A DNA stretch of 28,526 bases from a bacterium (Candidatus Torokbacteria) CG_4_10_14_0_2_um_filter_35_8 (GCA_002792135.1 PFNU01000141.1:1-28526); one strand, 5' to 3'. Positions 7,823 through 15,208 are shown, counted from the stretch's first letter. Made by a program: numbers and translations. Notes: a model not told the origin generated them from the sequence alone.

Positions 7823-8938
7823 TTAATGCGGCTGAAGGCAACACGACATCGTGTCGCCTTCAGTTTTGACAAACTCCTTAAATTTTCTCCTAAAATTTTC
7901 AACATCAAACTTTCTTACGCTTCTTCTTATAACTTCTGAATTAAACTCCATTGTATCAAATCTTTTTATAGCTTCAACCAAACTCTTGGGACACTGCTTA
8001 TCAAAAAACAAACCTGATACCCCTTCTTCTATAGTCTCAGTTGCACCTCCTTTTTTATAAGCAATAACCGGTCTTCCTGATGCCATGCATTCTATGGCGG
8101 TCAAACCAAAATCTTCTTCCTGAGGATAAATTAAAGCTCTGCAGGAAGAATACAGTTCTCTTAATCTCTTATTAGGTACCCAATCTAAAAATTCTATCTT
8201 CTTTCCTGCAATTTTTTGTAAATAAGATTTCTGACTGCCTGTACCGACAATTTTTAAGGGGAGCCTTAGTTCATTAAAAGCATAAATTGCAAGATCGACT
8301 TTTTTGTGAGGGCGTAGGCGAGAGGGGAGTAGGAAATAGTCTCCCCTTTTTTTTGAAATTTTGAATAGGGGAGTGTCAATTCCTGGATAAATTACTTTGG
8401 AATTTCTTTTATAATATTTTTTGATCCGCATTTGGCAAGTTTTTGAGACAGAGATAAGCTTATCAACTTGGCTAACACAATTTGTATCCCATTTCTCCAT
8501 TTCTCTTAAATAAGCACTTACTACCCCCTTCATACCAAAGGGAATTTCTTTTAAATAAGACTCTCGATCTACCCAAAGAAACCTTGTTGGTGTGAAAAAA
8601 TAACAAATATGTTTTGCATCTTTTCTTTTCTTAATACCTTTAGAAAAAACATGATTAAAAGAGATTATTAAGTCAAACTCTGATAAATCCCATTTCCTGA
8701 CAATTTTAGGCCATAACAAAATCAGCTTTCGATAATTACTTTTTATAAACTTAGATTTTTGCAAAGAGGAAGTATGAATTCTGGGTTCTAGATCTTTAAA
8801 AAAACTCTTAGTTCTTCCGCGATCATAAAGCAGAGTATAAACTTGAGCATTAGGAAAAAGATCACAAACTTCTTTAAAAACCTTCTCCCCTCCTCCTAAA
8901 ACCATTAGGAAATCAAATATTATGGCGATTTTTTTCAT
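7823..8938 (-). CDS. GT4 family glycosyltransferase
   Basis: A 371-residue GT-B glycosyltransferase of family GT4. The N-terminus (LGGGEKVFKEV, residues 14-24) is typical of mannosyltransferases acting early in surface glycan synthesis. The donor domain has LLPSRLRPHKKVDLAI (203-218) and the E-x7-E motif (Glu275/Glu283) in QEEDFGLTAIECMASGRPV. The last dozen residues (EGDTMSCCLQPH) are translated from the palindrome at 7832-7863, so the natural C-terminus has been extended or replaced by repeat DNA. It is transcribed after the sugar transferase at 9176-10639 and before another GT4 gene. Confidence 0.92.
   Translation of the reverse strand: MKKIAIIFDFLMVLGGGEKVFKEVCDLFPNAQVYTLLYDRGRTKSFFKDLEPRIHTSSLQKSKFIKSNYRKLILLWPKIVRKWDLSEFDLIISFNHVFSKGIKKRKDAKHICYFFTPTRFLWVDRESYLKEIPFGMKGVVSAYLREMEKWDTNCVSQVDKLISVSKTCQMRIKKYYKRNSKVIYPGIDTPLFKISKKRGDYFLLPSRLRPHKKVDLAIYAFNELRLPLKIVGTGSQKSYLQKIAGKKIEFLDWVPNKRLRELYSSCRALIYPQEEDFGLTAIECMASGRPVIAYKKGGATETIEEGVSGLFFDKQCPKSLVEAIKRFDTMEFNSEVIRRSVRKFDVENFRRKFKEFVKTEGDTMSCCLQPH
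7832..7863. repeat. Palindrome forming the 3' end of a GT4 gene
   Basis: Two 15-nt arms (CTGAAGGCAACACGA and TCGTGTCGCCTTCAG) separated by 2 nt, with one mismatch. The core is shared with 3711-3735. It lies inside the coding sequence, just before the stop codon. Confidence 0.65.
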
Positions 8939-9126
8939 ATAATGCTAATGAAATATATACCTAAAAGTATCCTTGCTTTACAACAATACATTCAACCGTA
9001 AAGCTGCAAATGTCGAATTAAGAATCATGAATCACGAATTCTAGATATGCAATAAAACAGATAGACGAGAGTTCTGCTTTCACCCTAGCGTTTCAGAAGG
9101 CCTCTCTCAATACTTAAACCTTCAAC

Positions 9127-9178
9127 TCTCCATTCCTAATGCCCCAATAACCCAATATCCTAACCTCCTAACTTCCTA
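9127..9178 (-). repeat. Degenerate 8-nt TAGG array at a stop codon
   Basis: On the minus strand the run from the TAG stop of the sugar transferase reads TAGGAAGT, TAGGAGGT, TAGGATAT, TGGGTTAT, TGGGGCAT, TAGGAATG: an 8-nt period with degenerate positions 5-8. Confidence 0.5.
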
Positions 9179-10639
9179 TGTCTTCTTCCTCCCAAACATC
9201 CTAAAAGGTGTCTTAAGCAATATCTGCAAATCCAAAATCATACTCCAATTTTCCATATAAAAAGTATCAAGCTTTATTTCTTCTTCAGAGTCAAGATCTG
9301 ATCTTCCAGAAATTTGGGCAAGACCGGTAATCCCTGGTTTTATTGACAATATTCTTTTGTAATAATCTTTGTATCTGGCAACCTCTCTTAGCTGATGAGG
9401 ACGAGGTCCTACAAAGCTCATATTACCTATTAGAACATTAAATAATTGGGGAAGTTCGTCTAAACTTGTTTTCTCTAAGAAATTTCCAATTTTTGTATTA
9501 CGAGGATCTGGGTAAATTTTGTACAAAGGTCCTTTTCTTTTATTTGTTTTTTTAATTAATTTTTTCTCAAATTCCTCTGCCCTTTCACCGCCATATTCTT
9601 CACCTGTGCAATATTCAAGTTTCATTCTTCTAAATTTATAAAGAAAAAACTTACCCTTTGCGCCTTCCCTTTCGTTCTTATAAATTACAGGCCCTTTTTT
9701 ATCATCTAATTTTATTAAAAGAGCAATAACAAGCATTGCTGGAGAAAAAAGGATTAAAGCTACCAAAGAGACTATAATATCAAAAATTCTCTTATAAAAT
9801 CTTCTCCATCCTTCAAGGGGGGTTTTTTTAAGCTCAATAATAGAAACACTGCCAATGACCTCCATCTCCATCCAAGAGGTTCTTGTCTCAAGAAGCGAAG
9901 GAGCAAAACGAAAACCAAGCTTGTTCTCTTCGCAAAAATCAATTAGTAATAGAATTTTTTTCTTAGGTAGTTTTGATCCTAAATACCAAACTTCATCTAA
10001 ATTCTTTTTAGAAATATTTTTAATTTTTTTAAGAAGGTATTTTAAACTCTCAGTGTCTTTTAAACGAAAGCTTATTTGGTAACCCAAATACGGATTAGCA
10101 TTAATTTCTTCTTCTAAAACTTTCTCCTGCTTCCCTTGACTTTCTATTAAAGCAATTCTCTGGAAACCTATACCAGTTGCAAAAAGGAATCTTTGTAATC
10201 TTCTTATTAAAATTCTAAAAATGATAACGAAAATAATACAAGAAATCCAAGAACCTAGAATAATAAATCGTGACGATAAAACTTTAGCTGGAAACATGAA
10301 AACAATTAATATTACCCCAAAAATTCCCACTGATACTGCATTTATAACCCCTAAAATCTCACGACTTAGTTTCTCGTTACTTTTTAATGAATAAAGTCCA
10401 AAAAATGCAAAAATCAAAATCCAAAAAGGCAAAATCAAAAGTTCTATTTTAATAAAGTCCTGTGCAGAGAGCTCATACTTTGGATAGTAAACACTTAAAA
10501 AAAGCTTCTCAGGATGAAAACGGACATAATAGACAAGAAAGGAAGCTAAAAAACATGCGATAAAATCCACAGGAATTCTAATAAGTCCAAAAAGTATTTC
10601 AAATCTTTTCATAGAGGTTTTAAATTTATCCAGAGACAC
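9176..10639 (-). CDS. Polyprenyl-phosphate sugar-1-phosphate transferase (WbaP/WcaJ-like)
   Basis: Initiating enzyme of surface polysaccharide synthesis: it transfers a sugar-1-phosphate from a nucleotide sugar to undecaprenyl phosphate. The 487-residue protein has four N-terminal membrane helices within residues 15-150, a cytoplasmic Rossmann-like middle region, a fifth hydrophobic segment at about 290-310 and the catalytic bacterial sugar transferase domain. Visible signatures are YKRIFDIIVSL, FLYKFRRM, KTSLDELPQLFNVLIGNMS, VGPRP and KPGITGLAQISGRSDL. A GTG start at 10639 is used here; an alternative ATG 27 nt downstream would give MKRFEIL. It is the first gene of the envelope block and immediately follows rnpB. 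The sugar is unknown. Confidence 0.93.
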   Translation of the reverse strand: MSLDKFKTSMKRFEILFGLIRIPVDFIACFLASFLVYYVRFHPEKLFLSVYYPKYELSAQDFIKIELLILPFWILIFAFFGLYSLKSNEKLSREILGVINAVSVGIFGVILIVFMFPAKVLSSRFIILGSWISCIIFVIIFRILIRRLQRFLFATGIGFQRIALIESQGKQEKVLEEEINANPYLGYQISFRLKDTESLKYLLKKIKNISKKNLDEVWYLGSKLPKKKILLLIDFCEENKLGFRFAPSLLETRTSWMEMEVIGSVSIIELKKTPLEGWRRFYKRIFDIIVSLVALILFSPAMLVIALLIKLDDKKGPVIYKNEREGAKGKFFLYKFRRMKLEYCTGEEYGGERAEEFEKKLIKKTNKRKGPLYKIYPDPRNTKIGNFLEKTSLDELPQLFNVLIGNMSFVGPRPHQLREVARYKDYYKRILSIKPGITGLAQISGRSDLDSEEEIKLDTFYMENWSMILDLQILLKTPFRMFGRKKT

Positions 10640-10690
10640 AGGAAATTGTGCCCTTACTATTTCTTAAATCATAAAACTCTGAGGTCTTTT

Positions 10691-10736
10691 TGGCAAACCC
10701 CGTAAAACGGGGTAAGCCCCATAAAACGGGGTAAAC
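10691..10736. repeat. Two CCCCGT-AAAA-CGGGG hairpins downstream of rnpB
   Basis: Two adjacent hairpins (arms CCCCGT/ACGGGG and CCCC/GGGG) lie just after the 3' end of the RNase P RNA. Similar short palindromes occur inside rnpB (10774-10791) and at 26962-27014. They could stop transcription, but no T-run follows them; the only T-run is directly after the P1 helix. Confidence 0.45.
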
Positions 10737-10740
10737 AAAA

Positions 10741-11207
10741 AACCAGGCGATGAATAAGCCGGATTTTGTATGGGGGCCCGTAGAACGGGCCAGGCAATCA
10801 TTTATCTAGGCCCTAAATTACTCCAGGGCTCAAGCGGTTAATCCTCCGTAGCTTCATATGAAGGAGGACACTAACCTCGCACCAGGTAGGGTTTACCACA
10901 TCCTGATATTGCTACCAAGATAAGAGGATTTTACCCCTCACTTTTCACCTTTTGCCGACAGGCATCCGCCGAAGTCCGCCTGTGGCGGACGAAGGCGAAA
11001 CCCACCAACTGTATAGTCTCTGTGGCACTTTCCCTAGGATTTGAAATCTTTAAAAGAAGTCTATAGAACTTCTGTTAAAAATTTTTCTCTCGCCAGCCGT
11101 TAGCTGGTACCCTTTTTAATGCGCTTAAAGCGCGCATATGGTGTCCGGACTTTCCTCCCCTGCACTTATTGCAGTACAGAGGCGATTACCTTATTGCCTA
11201 GTTTTTT
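10741..11207 (-). ncRNA. rnpB: RNase P RNA, bacterial class A
   Basis: Catalytic RNA that removes 5' leaders from pre-tRNAs. On the minus strand it begins near the P1 strand AACTAGGC (11203-11196), which pairs with the terminal GCCTGGTT (10748-10741). Then come the universal GAGGAAAGTCCGGAC, AGGGAAAGTGCCACAGA, AAAGGTGAAAAG, GGTAAACCC, ACCTGGTGCGAGG and the 3' block ACAAAATCCGGCTTAT. At about 460 nt it is on the long side for class A. The extra length is partly in P12 (about 10960-10998) and the P19 region (10772-10792). Both peripheral helices are built from palindromes also found in intergenic repeats of this window. A near-consensus promoter lies directly upstream. Confidence 0.95.
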
Positions 11208-11215
11208 GCAGATAT

Positions 11216-11244
11216 AGTATATAATAATAATGGACTTTTGTCAA
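11216..11244 (-). promoter_or_regulatory. Consensus sigma70 promoter for rnpB
   Basis: On the minus strand, a perfect -35 TTGACA (11244-11239), a 17-bp spacer and -10 TATACT (11221-11216) place the start site at about 11207-11209, exactly where the P1 helix of rnpB begins. It is the best promoter seen in the window. Confidence 0.85.
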
Positions 11245-11253
11245 AAATGCACT

Positions 11254-11439
11254 CTATACCATTCTTTTCAAAGTTTTTATAGCTTCTTCTGTGCTATCAA
11301 ACGGACCGACTAACCTTCCTTTTTTAATATCTTTATCCGCCTCTTTCTCTATTTTCTGCCATCTTTTACTCCAATACCACATCTGATCTTCAATAATATT
11401 TTGTTTAATATCTGTGTTCTTTATTCTTTTAAACTTCAT
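11254..11439 (-). CDS. Small uncharacterised protein, resembles tail of AbrB-type proteins
   Basis: A 61-residue, highly charged protein. Its sequence MWYWSKRWQKIEKEADKDIK followed by GRLVGPFDSTEEAIKTLK resembles the C-terminal segment seen behind AbrB/SpoVT DNA-binding domains in many CPR and Chloroflexi proteins. No swapped-hairpin DNA-binding domain precedes it here. It could be a free-standing antitoxin-like peptide or a truncated regulator; no toxin gene is adjacent. A weak AAGAAG sits about 6 nt before the ATG. It lies between rnhA and the rnpB promoter. I consider the gene probable and the function unknown. Confidence 0.6.
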   Translation of the reverse strand: MKFKRIKNTDIKQNIIEDQMWYWSKRWQKIEKEADKDIKKGRLVGPFDSTEEAIKTLKRMV

Positions 11440-11633
11440 AGTATCTTCTTATTTAAATCAAATTAAATAAGCTAATTAGAATCTGAACTCTTTTTTTATT
11501 CTTGGGTTCCTCAACAAAACCAGAATATACCATTTTACGGTTTCTTTTAAATCTAATTCTAGCTTGCTAATCACCTTCCTCTATTCTTTATTCGTGATTC
11601 ATGATTCATGATTCTTTTTTGAATTTTACATTT

Positions 11634-12047
11634 TTAATTTTTAATTTTATTGTCAATCGCCTCATTAACTAATTTATCAGCCCCTTTATTCTCTTCTCTC
11701 GGAACACCTCGAAAAACAACAGAATCAAAATTATCTAAAAGTTCTCTTGCTTTAATATGTAAGGATTTTACATTATTACTCCTTACTTTCCACCCAGAAG
11801 ACATCTGTCCTACTAAGAGTTCCGAATCAGAAAATATTTCTAAATTTTTTGCCTTCAGTTTTTTTGCCTCTTTGAACGCCAAAACCAAAGCCTCATACTC
11901 TGCTTGATTATTTGTCTTTGTTCCGAGAAATTTGCTTTTCTTTAAAATAATCTTTCCTTGTTCATCTTCAATTATAATCCCAATTCCAGCGGGTCCAGGA
12001 TTTCCTCTTGCACCACCATCAGTATGAATATAAAACTTATTAAACAT
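11634..12047 (-). CDS. rnhA: Ribonuclease HI family protein
   Basis: Endonuclease that cuts the RNA strand of RNA-DNA hybrids. The 137-residue protein has the DEDD metal-binding set: Asp10 (HTDGGARGNPG), Glu50 (NNQAEYEAL), Asp74 (IFSDSELLVGQM) and Asp124 (REENKGADKLVNEA). It is the short form lacking the basic handle loop of E. coli RNase HI, like the compact type common in Archaea and CPR. The C-terminal residues overlap an AT-rich repeat (TTTTTAATTTTTAATTTTA). It is transcribed after recJ, so the pair would fit R-loop and repair functions. Confidence 0.93.
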   Translation of the reverse strand: MFNKFYIHTDGGARGNPGPAGIGIIIEDEQGKIILKKSKFLGTKTNNQAEYEALVLAFKEAKKLKAKNLEIFSDSELLVGQMSSGWKVRSNNVKSLHIKARELLDNFDSVVFRGVPREENKGADKLVNEAIDNKIKN

Positions 12048-12401
12048 AATTATTAGGTTAAATTTTAATGTTTCCTAAAATCTCTAATAAAATTCCAAAC
12101 CTCAAATCCCAAATTACAAACAAACCCATTAGCCTGGGGCTGACAAAATTCAAAACATCCTTTTAAGTGTCATTGCCATTCTATTCCGCCTGCAGCAGAG
12201 AAGAATCTTGCAACGTCATTGGACCTGACGGGATCCTTCTCCTCCTTCGCCTGCGGGCTACGGAGGATCAGGATGACGTGGTGTTTGGCAGGCGTTTTTT
12301 GGGCATTAGTCATTCAGTCATTGGGATTTGATTAGAAATTGCTAATTGGAAATTGGACATTTGCAACCTCAATTCACAAATCAAAATTTCGGACTTAGAA
12401 T
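12048..12401. other. Gene-free spacer recJ to rnhA with a MITE-like copy
   Basis: No ORF or RNA gene is visible. About a third of the stretch is the MITE-like copy at 12151-12290. The remainder is AT-rich with repeated GTCATT and AATTGGAAATTGGA words. Confidence 0.6.
12151..12290. mobile_element. MITE-like element A, copy 1
   Basis: The right terminus (GGATCAGGATGACG followed by TGGTGTTTGGCA, ending at 12290) and the internal blocks AAGAATCTTGCAACGTC and GGGATCCTTCTC match the copy at 14333-14471 in the same orientation. The left terminus is degraded (CATTCTATTCCGCC). No ORF is carried. The two copies bracket recJ as direct repeats. Confidence 0.7.
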
Positions 12402-14228
12402 TTATCTCACGACAAAATCTACCATTCTAAGTTCTAGCCCCCTTGCCCCATTCCACTCATCACATATCAAATTAAACACCAAATCAATCCTTTTACCGAT
12501 TCTTAAACTAGCACATTTTTCTACCATATTAAAGCCAATGGCTTTAAAATAACGACTATTCTTTTTAATTTCCATCTTAAGATGATTTTCAGCTCGACCC
12601 ACTCTTCTCAAATTCACAATTTCTACATTTTTAATTAGAAATTTGGGTTCAGGGTTTCCTTCTCCAAAAGGTTCAAGCCTTGCGACATCATCAAACAGTT
12701 CTATATTAAGACTTTTTTCTTCCACTTCTTTTTCTATTTTTAAAACTTCTTTTAAATCCTGAGGTTTAATTTTTTTATTAGCAATTTTAGTAATTTTCTT
12801 TTTAAACTCTTCAAAATTCTTCTGCCTAATGTCCATTCCTGCTGCTTGACTATGTCCACCAAACTCCAGTAATAAATTAGAGAGTTTTTCTAAGGCTTTA
12901 GTAATATGAAAGGTAGGAATACTCCTTGCAGAGCCTGTTAAAATATTTCCTCTTTTCTCAAAAATTAATACTGGTCTAGAATACTCTTCCATAATTTTTC
13001 CTGCAACAAGTCCACAGATCCCTGAAGGCCAATTCTCATCATAAGCAATCAAAATTTTTGGAATGCGTTTTGCTTTCTTTGTTAGTCCTAACTTCGCCTT
13101 TGCTTCCCCTATAATTTTATTTACTAAATCCTGCCTATTAACATTTAAAATATTAAGCTTTCTTGCAAGCGGCCTCACCTTATCCTCTCTTTTAATATTT
13201 AATAAATAATAAGCAGAATTCGCATGATCCATTCTGCCTGCAGCATTAAGCCTAGGACCAATTTGGAAGCCTAGAGTATAAGTTGATAAACTCGATCTTA
13301 ATTCATCTGCCTTACTAATTTTTCTAACTTTATCCTCAACTCTAATTCCTGCAAGATTCATAAGTTCCCTTAAACCCAATCTTTGAGTTTTTTCTAAAAC
13401 CTTTAAACCATATTTTACAAAAACTCTATTCTCAGAAATAATTGGCGCACAATCACAAACAGTGCCAAGTGCCACAAGATCCAAAAACCACTTTTCCCGT
13501 CCTTGAGAAATATCAACTTTAGGAATATTTAAAGGCTTCTTTGCTTTTAATTTTGAAGCAAACTTAGAATCACTTGCAGCTCTAATTAAAGCCTGACTTA
13601 ACTTAAAAGCAATTCCCACACCTGTCAACTCTTTAAATGGATACTTACTATCTTTTCTTTTAGGATTAATTATTGCAAGAGCCTTAGGAAGTTTTTTTCG
13701 ACAATGATGATGATCAGTGACAATTATTTTCATTCCAATCTTATTTGCAAGTTCTATCTCTTTAAAATCTGTTACTCCTAAGTCCACTGTGATTATTAAA
13801 TCCGTTCCATTCTTTTCTAAACCCTTGATTACTTTCTCGTTTAATCCATATCCTTCTTTAATCCTATCTGGAATATAAACTGAAACTTTTGCTCCTAGTC
13901 TTTTTAAAGTCTCCGATAAAACTACAGACGCAGTAACCCCATCCACATCATAATCTCCAAAAACAACAATCTTTTTCTTTTCTTTAATAAATTTAAAAAT
14001 CTCCCTGATAACTTTCTTTATATCAGGAAGTAGGAGAGGATCGTATAGATCCTGTCCAAAATCAGGAAGCAGAAAATGATCCACCCCTTTCTGAGTTGTA
14101 ATCTTTCTATTATAAAGAAGCTGAACTAGGGTAGGATTTAGTTCAGGAAATCTATCTAAAATTTTCTTTGGAACCTTTGGGAGGACTTTCCAGGTTTTTT
14201 GAGTTTTTGTGGACACAATTAAATTCAA
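12402..14228 (-). CDS. recJ: Single-stranded-DNA-specific exonuclease RecJ
   Basis: 5'-to-3' ssDNA exonuclease of the DHH superfamily for recombination and mismatch/base-excision repair. The 608-residue protein has motif I GDYDVDG (Asp92, Asp94, Asp96), motif II VDLGVTD, motif III TDHHH (Asp172-His173-His174), then a DHHA1 domain with GSARS and FGGHSQAAGMDI, and a C-terminal OB-like domain. The longest reading starts with TTG at 14228, inside an AT-rich dispersed repeat. GTG at 14216 (MSTKTQKTWKVL) is an alternative that avoids the repeat and may be the true start. MITE-like copies lie on both sides of the gene. Confidence 0.95.
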   Translation of the reverse strand: MNLIVSTKTQKTWKVLPKVPKKILDRFPELNPTLVQLLYNRKITTQKGVDHFLLPDFGQDLYDPLLLPDIKKVIREIFKFIKEKKKIVVFGDYDVDGVTASVVLSETLKRLGAKVSVYIPDRIKEGYGLNEKVIKGLEKNGTDLIITVDLGVTDFKEIELANKIGMKIIVTDHHHCRKKLPKALAIINPKRKDSKYPFKELTGVGIAFKLSQALIRAASDSKFASKLKAKKPLNIPKVDISQGREKWFLDLVALGTVCDCAPIISENRVFVKYGLKVLEKTQRLGLRELMNLAGIRVEDKVRKISKADELRSSLSTYTLGFQIGPRLNAAGRMDHANSAYYLLNIKREDKVRPLARKLNILNVNRQDLVNKIIGEAKAKLGLTKKAKRIPKILIAYDENWPSGICGLVAGKIMEEYSRPVLIFEKRGNILTGSARSIPTFHITKALEKLSNLLLEFGGHSQAAGMDIRQKNFEEFKKKITKIANKKIKPQDLKEVLKIEKEVEEKSLNIELFDDVARLEPFGEGNPEPKFLIKNVEIVNLRRVGRAENHLKMEIKKNSRYFKAIGFNMVEKCASLRIGKRIDLVFNLICDEWNGARGLELRMVDFVVR

Positions 14229-14267
14229 AATCTAAAATTTAAAATGCAAAAATAATGAGTAAGCTGA

Positions 14268-14330
14268 AGAAATGCGAATGATACGAATGCTATGCGAATC
14301 CGCCTGCGGCGGACGAATATCTGTACGAAT
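14268..14330. repeat. ACGAAT-type dispersed repeat with GCCGC palindrome
   Basis: A run of GATACGAATGCTATGCGAAT, a perfect hairpin TCCGCC-TGC-GGCGGA, then ACGAATATCTGTACGAATT. Close relatives are at 17259-17316 (without the hairpin) and 26935-26965. The hairpin also recurs within rnpB and at 6432-6447. Confidence 0.6.
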
Positions 14331-14332
14331 TC

Positions 14333-14471
14333 TGCTAAACACCTCCGTCATTCTGATCCGCCCGCGGCGGAGAAGAATCCCACTGAATCTTGCAACGTCT
14401 TTTACCGCACGGGATCCTTCTCTGCCTTCGTCTGCGGACTTCGGCGGATCAGGATGACGTGGCGTTTGGCA
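14333..14471. mobile_element. MITE-like element A, copy 2
   Basis: A 139-bp element with about 30-bp terminal inverted repeats: TGCTAAACACC then CGTCATTCTGATCCGCC on the left, and the complement of TGCCAAACGCC then CGTCATCCTGATCCGCC on the right. It has no ORF of its own. Its right end contains the TGA stop and the last eight or so codons of the Nudix gene. The mobility class is not identifiable without a partner transposase. Confidence 0.75.
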
Positions 14472-15105
14472 AAAGATTCTTCTGTCGCGGACCTTTTAGT
14501 ATCTCTTCAGCTTTTTCTAAAATCTTTCTCGTCTCTTTATATTCAATCTTTTTCTTTGCCTGCCTAAAACTTACCCATTTAAATTCTACAAAACCTTCTT
14601 CTTTCTGTAGCTTGGGCTTCTCTTTTCCTACAAATTTAAAAAGAAAATAATGGACAAATTTATTGTGTAAAATATTCTTTTCTTTTTCCATCTTAAAAAA
14701 ATAATGCTCTTGTCCTATCTTCTCCTCTGTTTTTAGGTGTTTTAAGCCAGTCTCTTCTGATACCTCTCTTTTTGCAGCATCTTTCAAAGATTCTTCCTTT
14801 TCAATCTGACCTTTGGGAAGAGTCCATCTTTTTTCGGTTTTAATCAATAGGATCTTTGGTTCGGTCTTTGTCTTTTCGTAAATTATGCCTCCTGCACTAA
14901 TGTCTAGAATGACTTTGGGTTTCTTTTTTGTTTTGTGAGGTTTGTTCATGTTGCGAATTAGGAATGGAGGATTAATACCGCTGTAGTAGGAACGTTGCAA
15001 TGCAACATTCTCCTTAAGCTTTGTGCAGATAGTTACAAAATAATATCTATTCTGAGAATAATCATAACCAGGAAGACGGTATTGCTTTTGGTATTTATAG
15101 GACAT
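14449..15105 (-). CDS. Nudix hydrolase fused to N-terminal remnant of a RAYT (REP-associated) transposase
   Basis: The open frame is 218 residues. Residues 53-218 are a Nudix hydrolase with the complete box G-x5-E-x7-RE-V-x-EE-x-G-L (Gly99 to Leu121), expected to cleave a nucleoside diphosphate linked to another moiety, as in MutT/Ap4A-type enzymes. Residues 8-29 (RLPGYDYSQNRYYFVTICTK) match the start of Y1 REP-associated tyrosine transposases. Residues 33-40 are the translated REP palindrome, after which the transposase is lost. Met53 (codon 14949-14947) is the likely original Nudix start, although neither start has a Shine-Dalgarno site. The C-terminal LLPNATSS is encoded by the inverted repeat of a MITE-like element. 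The Nudix call is firm; whether the fusion is translated is unknown. Confidence 0.85.
   Translation of the reverse strand: MSYKYQKQYRLPGYDYSQNRYYFVTICTKLKENVALQRSYYSGINPPFLIRNMNKPHKTKKKPKVILDISAGGIIYEKTKTEPKILLIKTEKRWTLPKGQIEKEESLKDAAKREVSEETGLKHLKTEEKIGQEHYFFKMEKEKNILHNKFVHYFLFKFVGKEKPKLQKEEGFVEFKWVSFRQAKKKIEYKETRKILEKAEEILKGPRQKNLLPNATSS
14950..15105 (-). pseudogene. Truncated RAYT / IS200-like Y1 transposase (first ~50 codons)
   Basis: Only the conserved beta-strand start of the Y1 domain remains (GYDYSQNRYYFVTICTK). The HUH motif and the catalytic Tyr are absent. The remnant ends in a REP-like palindrome (14986-15010), which is the sequence such transposases act on. It is in frame with the downstream Nudix gene. 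Confidence 0.75.
14986..15010. repeat. REP-type palindrome, copy 2
   Basis: GTAGGAACGTTGCA then ATGCAACATTCTCC: the same hairpin as at 908-935, with a few substitutions in the right arm. It lies inside the reading frame of the RAYT-Nudix fusion. Confidence 0.7.
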
Positions 15106-15170
15106 GGGGTTAAAAGGTTTTTTGTCATAAATATTCTATATTCCATATTCTAAATTCTTCATTCTCAATT

Positions 15171-15208
15171 CCCTAGTAGCCTAGTAGTCCTAGTTGCCTA
15201 GTAGCCTA
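15171..15208 (-). repeat. TAGGCTAC tandem array over the ackA stop codon
   Basis: On the minus strand the units are TAGGCTAC, TAGGCAAC, TAGGACTAC and TAGGCTAC. The last codons of ackA (RLLGN) and its TAG stop are inside the array. Confidence 0.75.

Noticed and set aside
10691..10736. Rho-independent terminators after rnpB
   Set aside because: The hairpins lack trailing T-runs and belong to a dispersed hairpin type, so I list them only as repeats.
14272..14650. Three overlapping plus-strand open frames of 61-91 codons
   Set aside because: They run through an ACGAAT repeat, MITE-like element A and the reverse of the Nudix gene; the products are repeat-encoded with no start signals.
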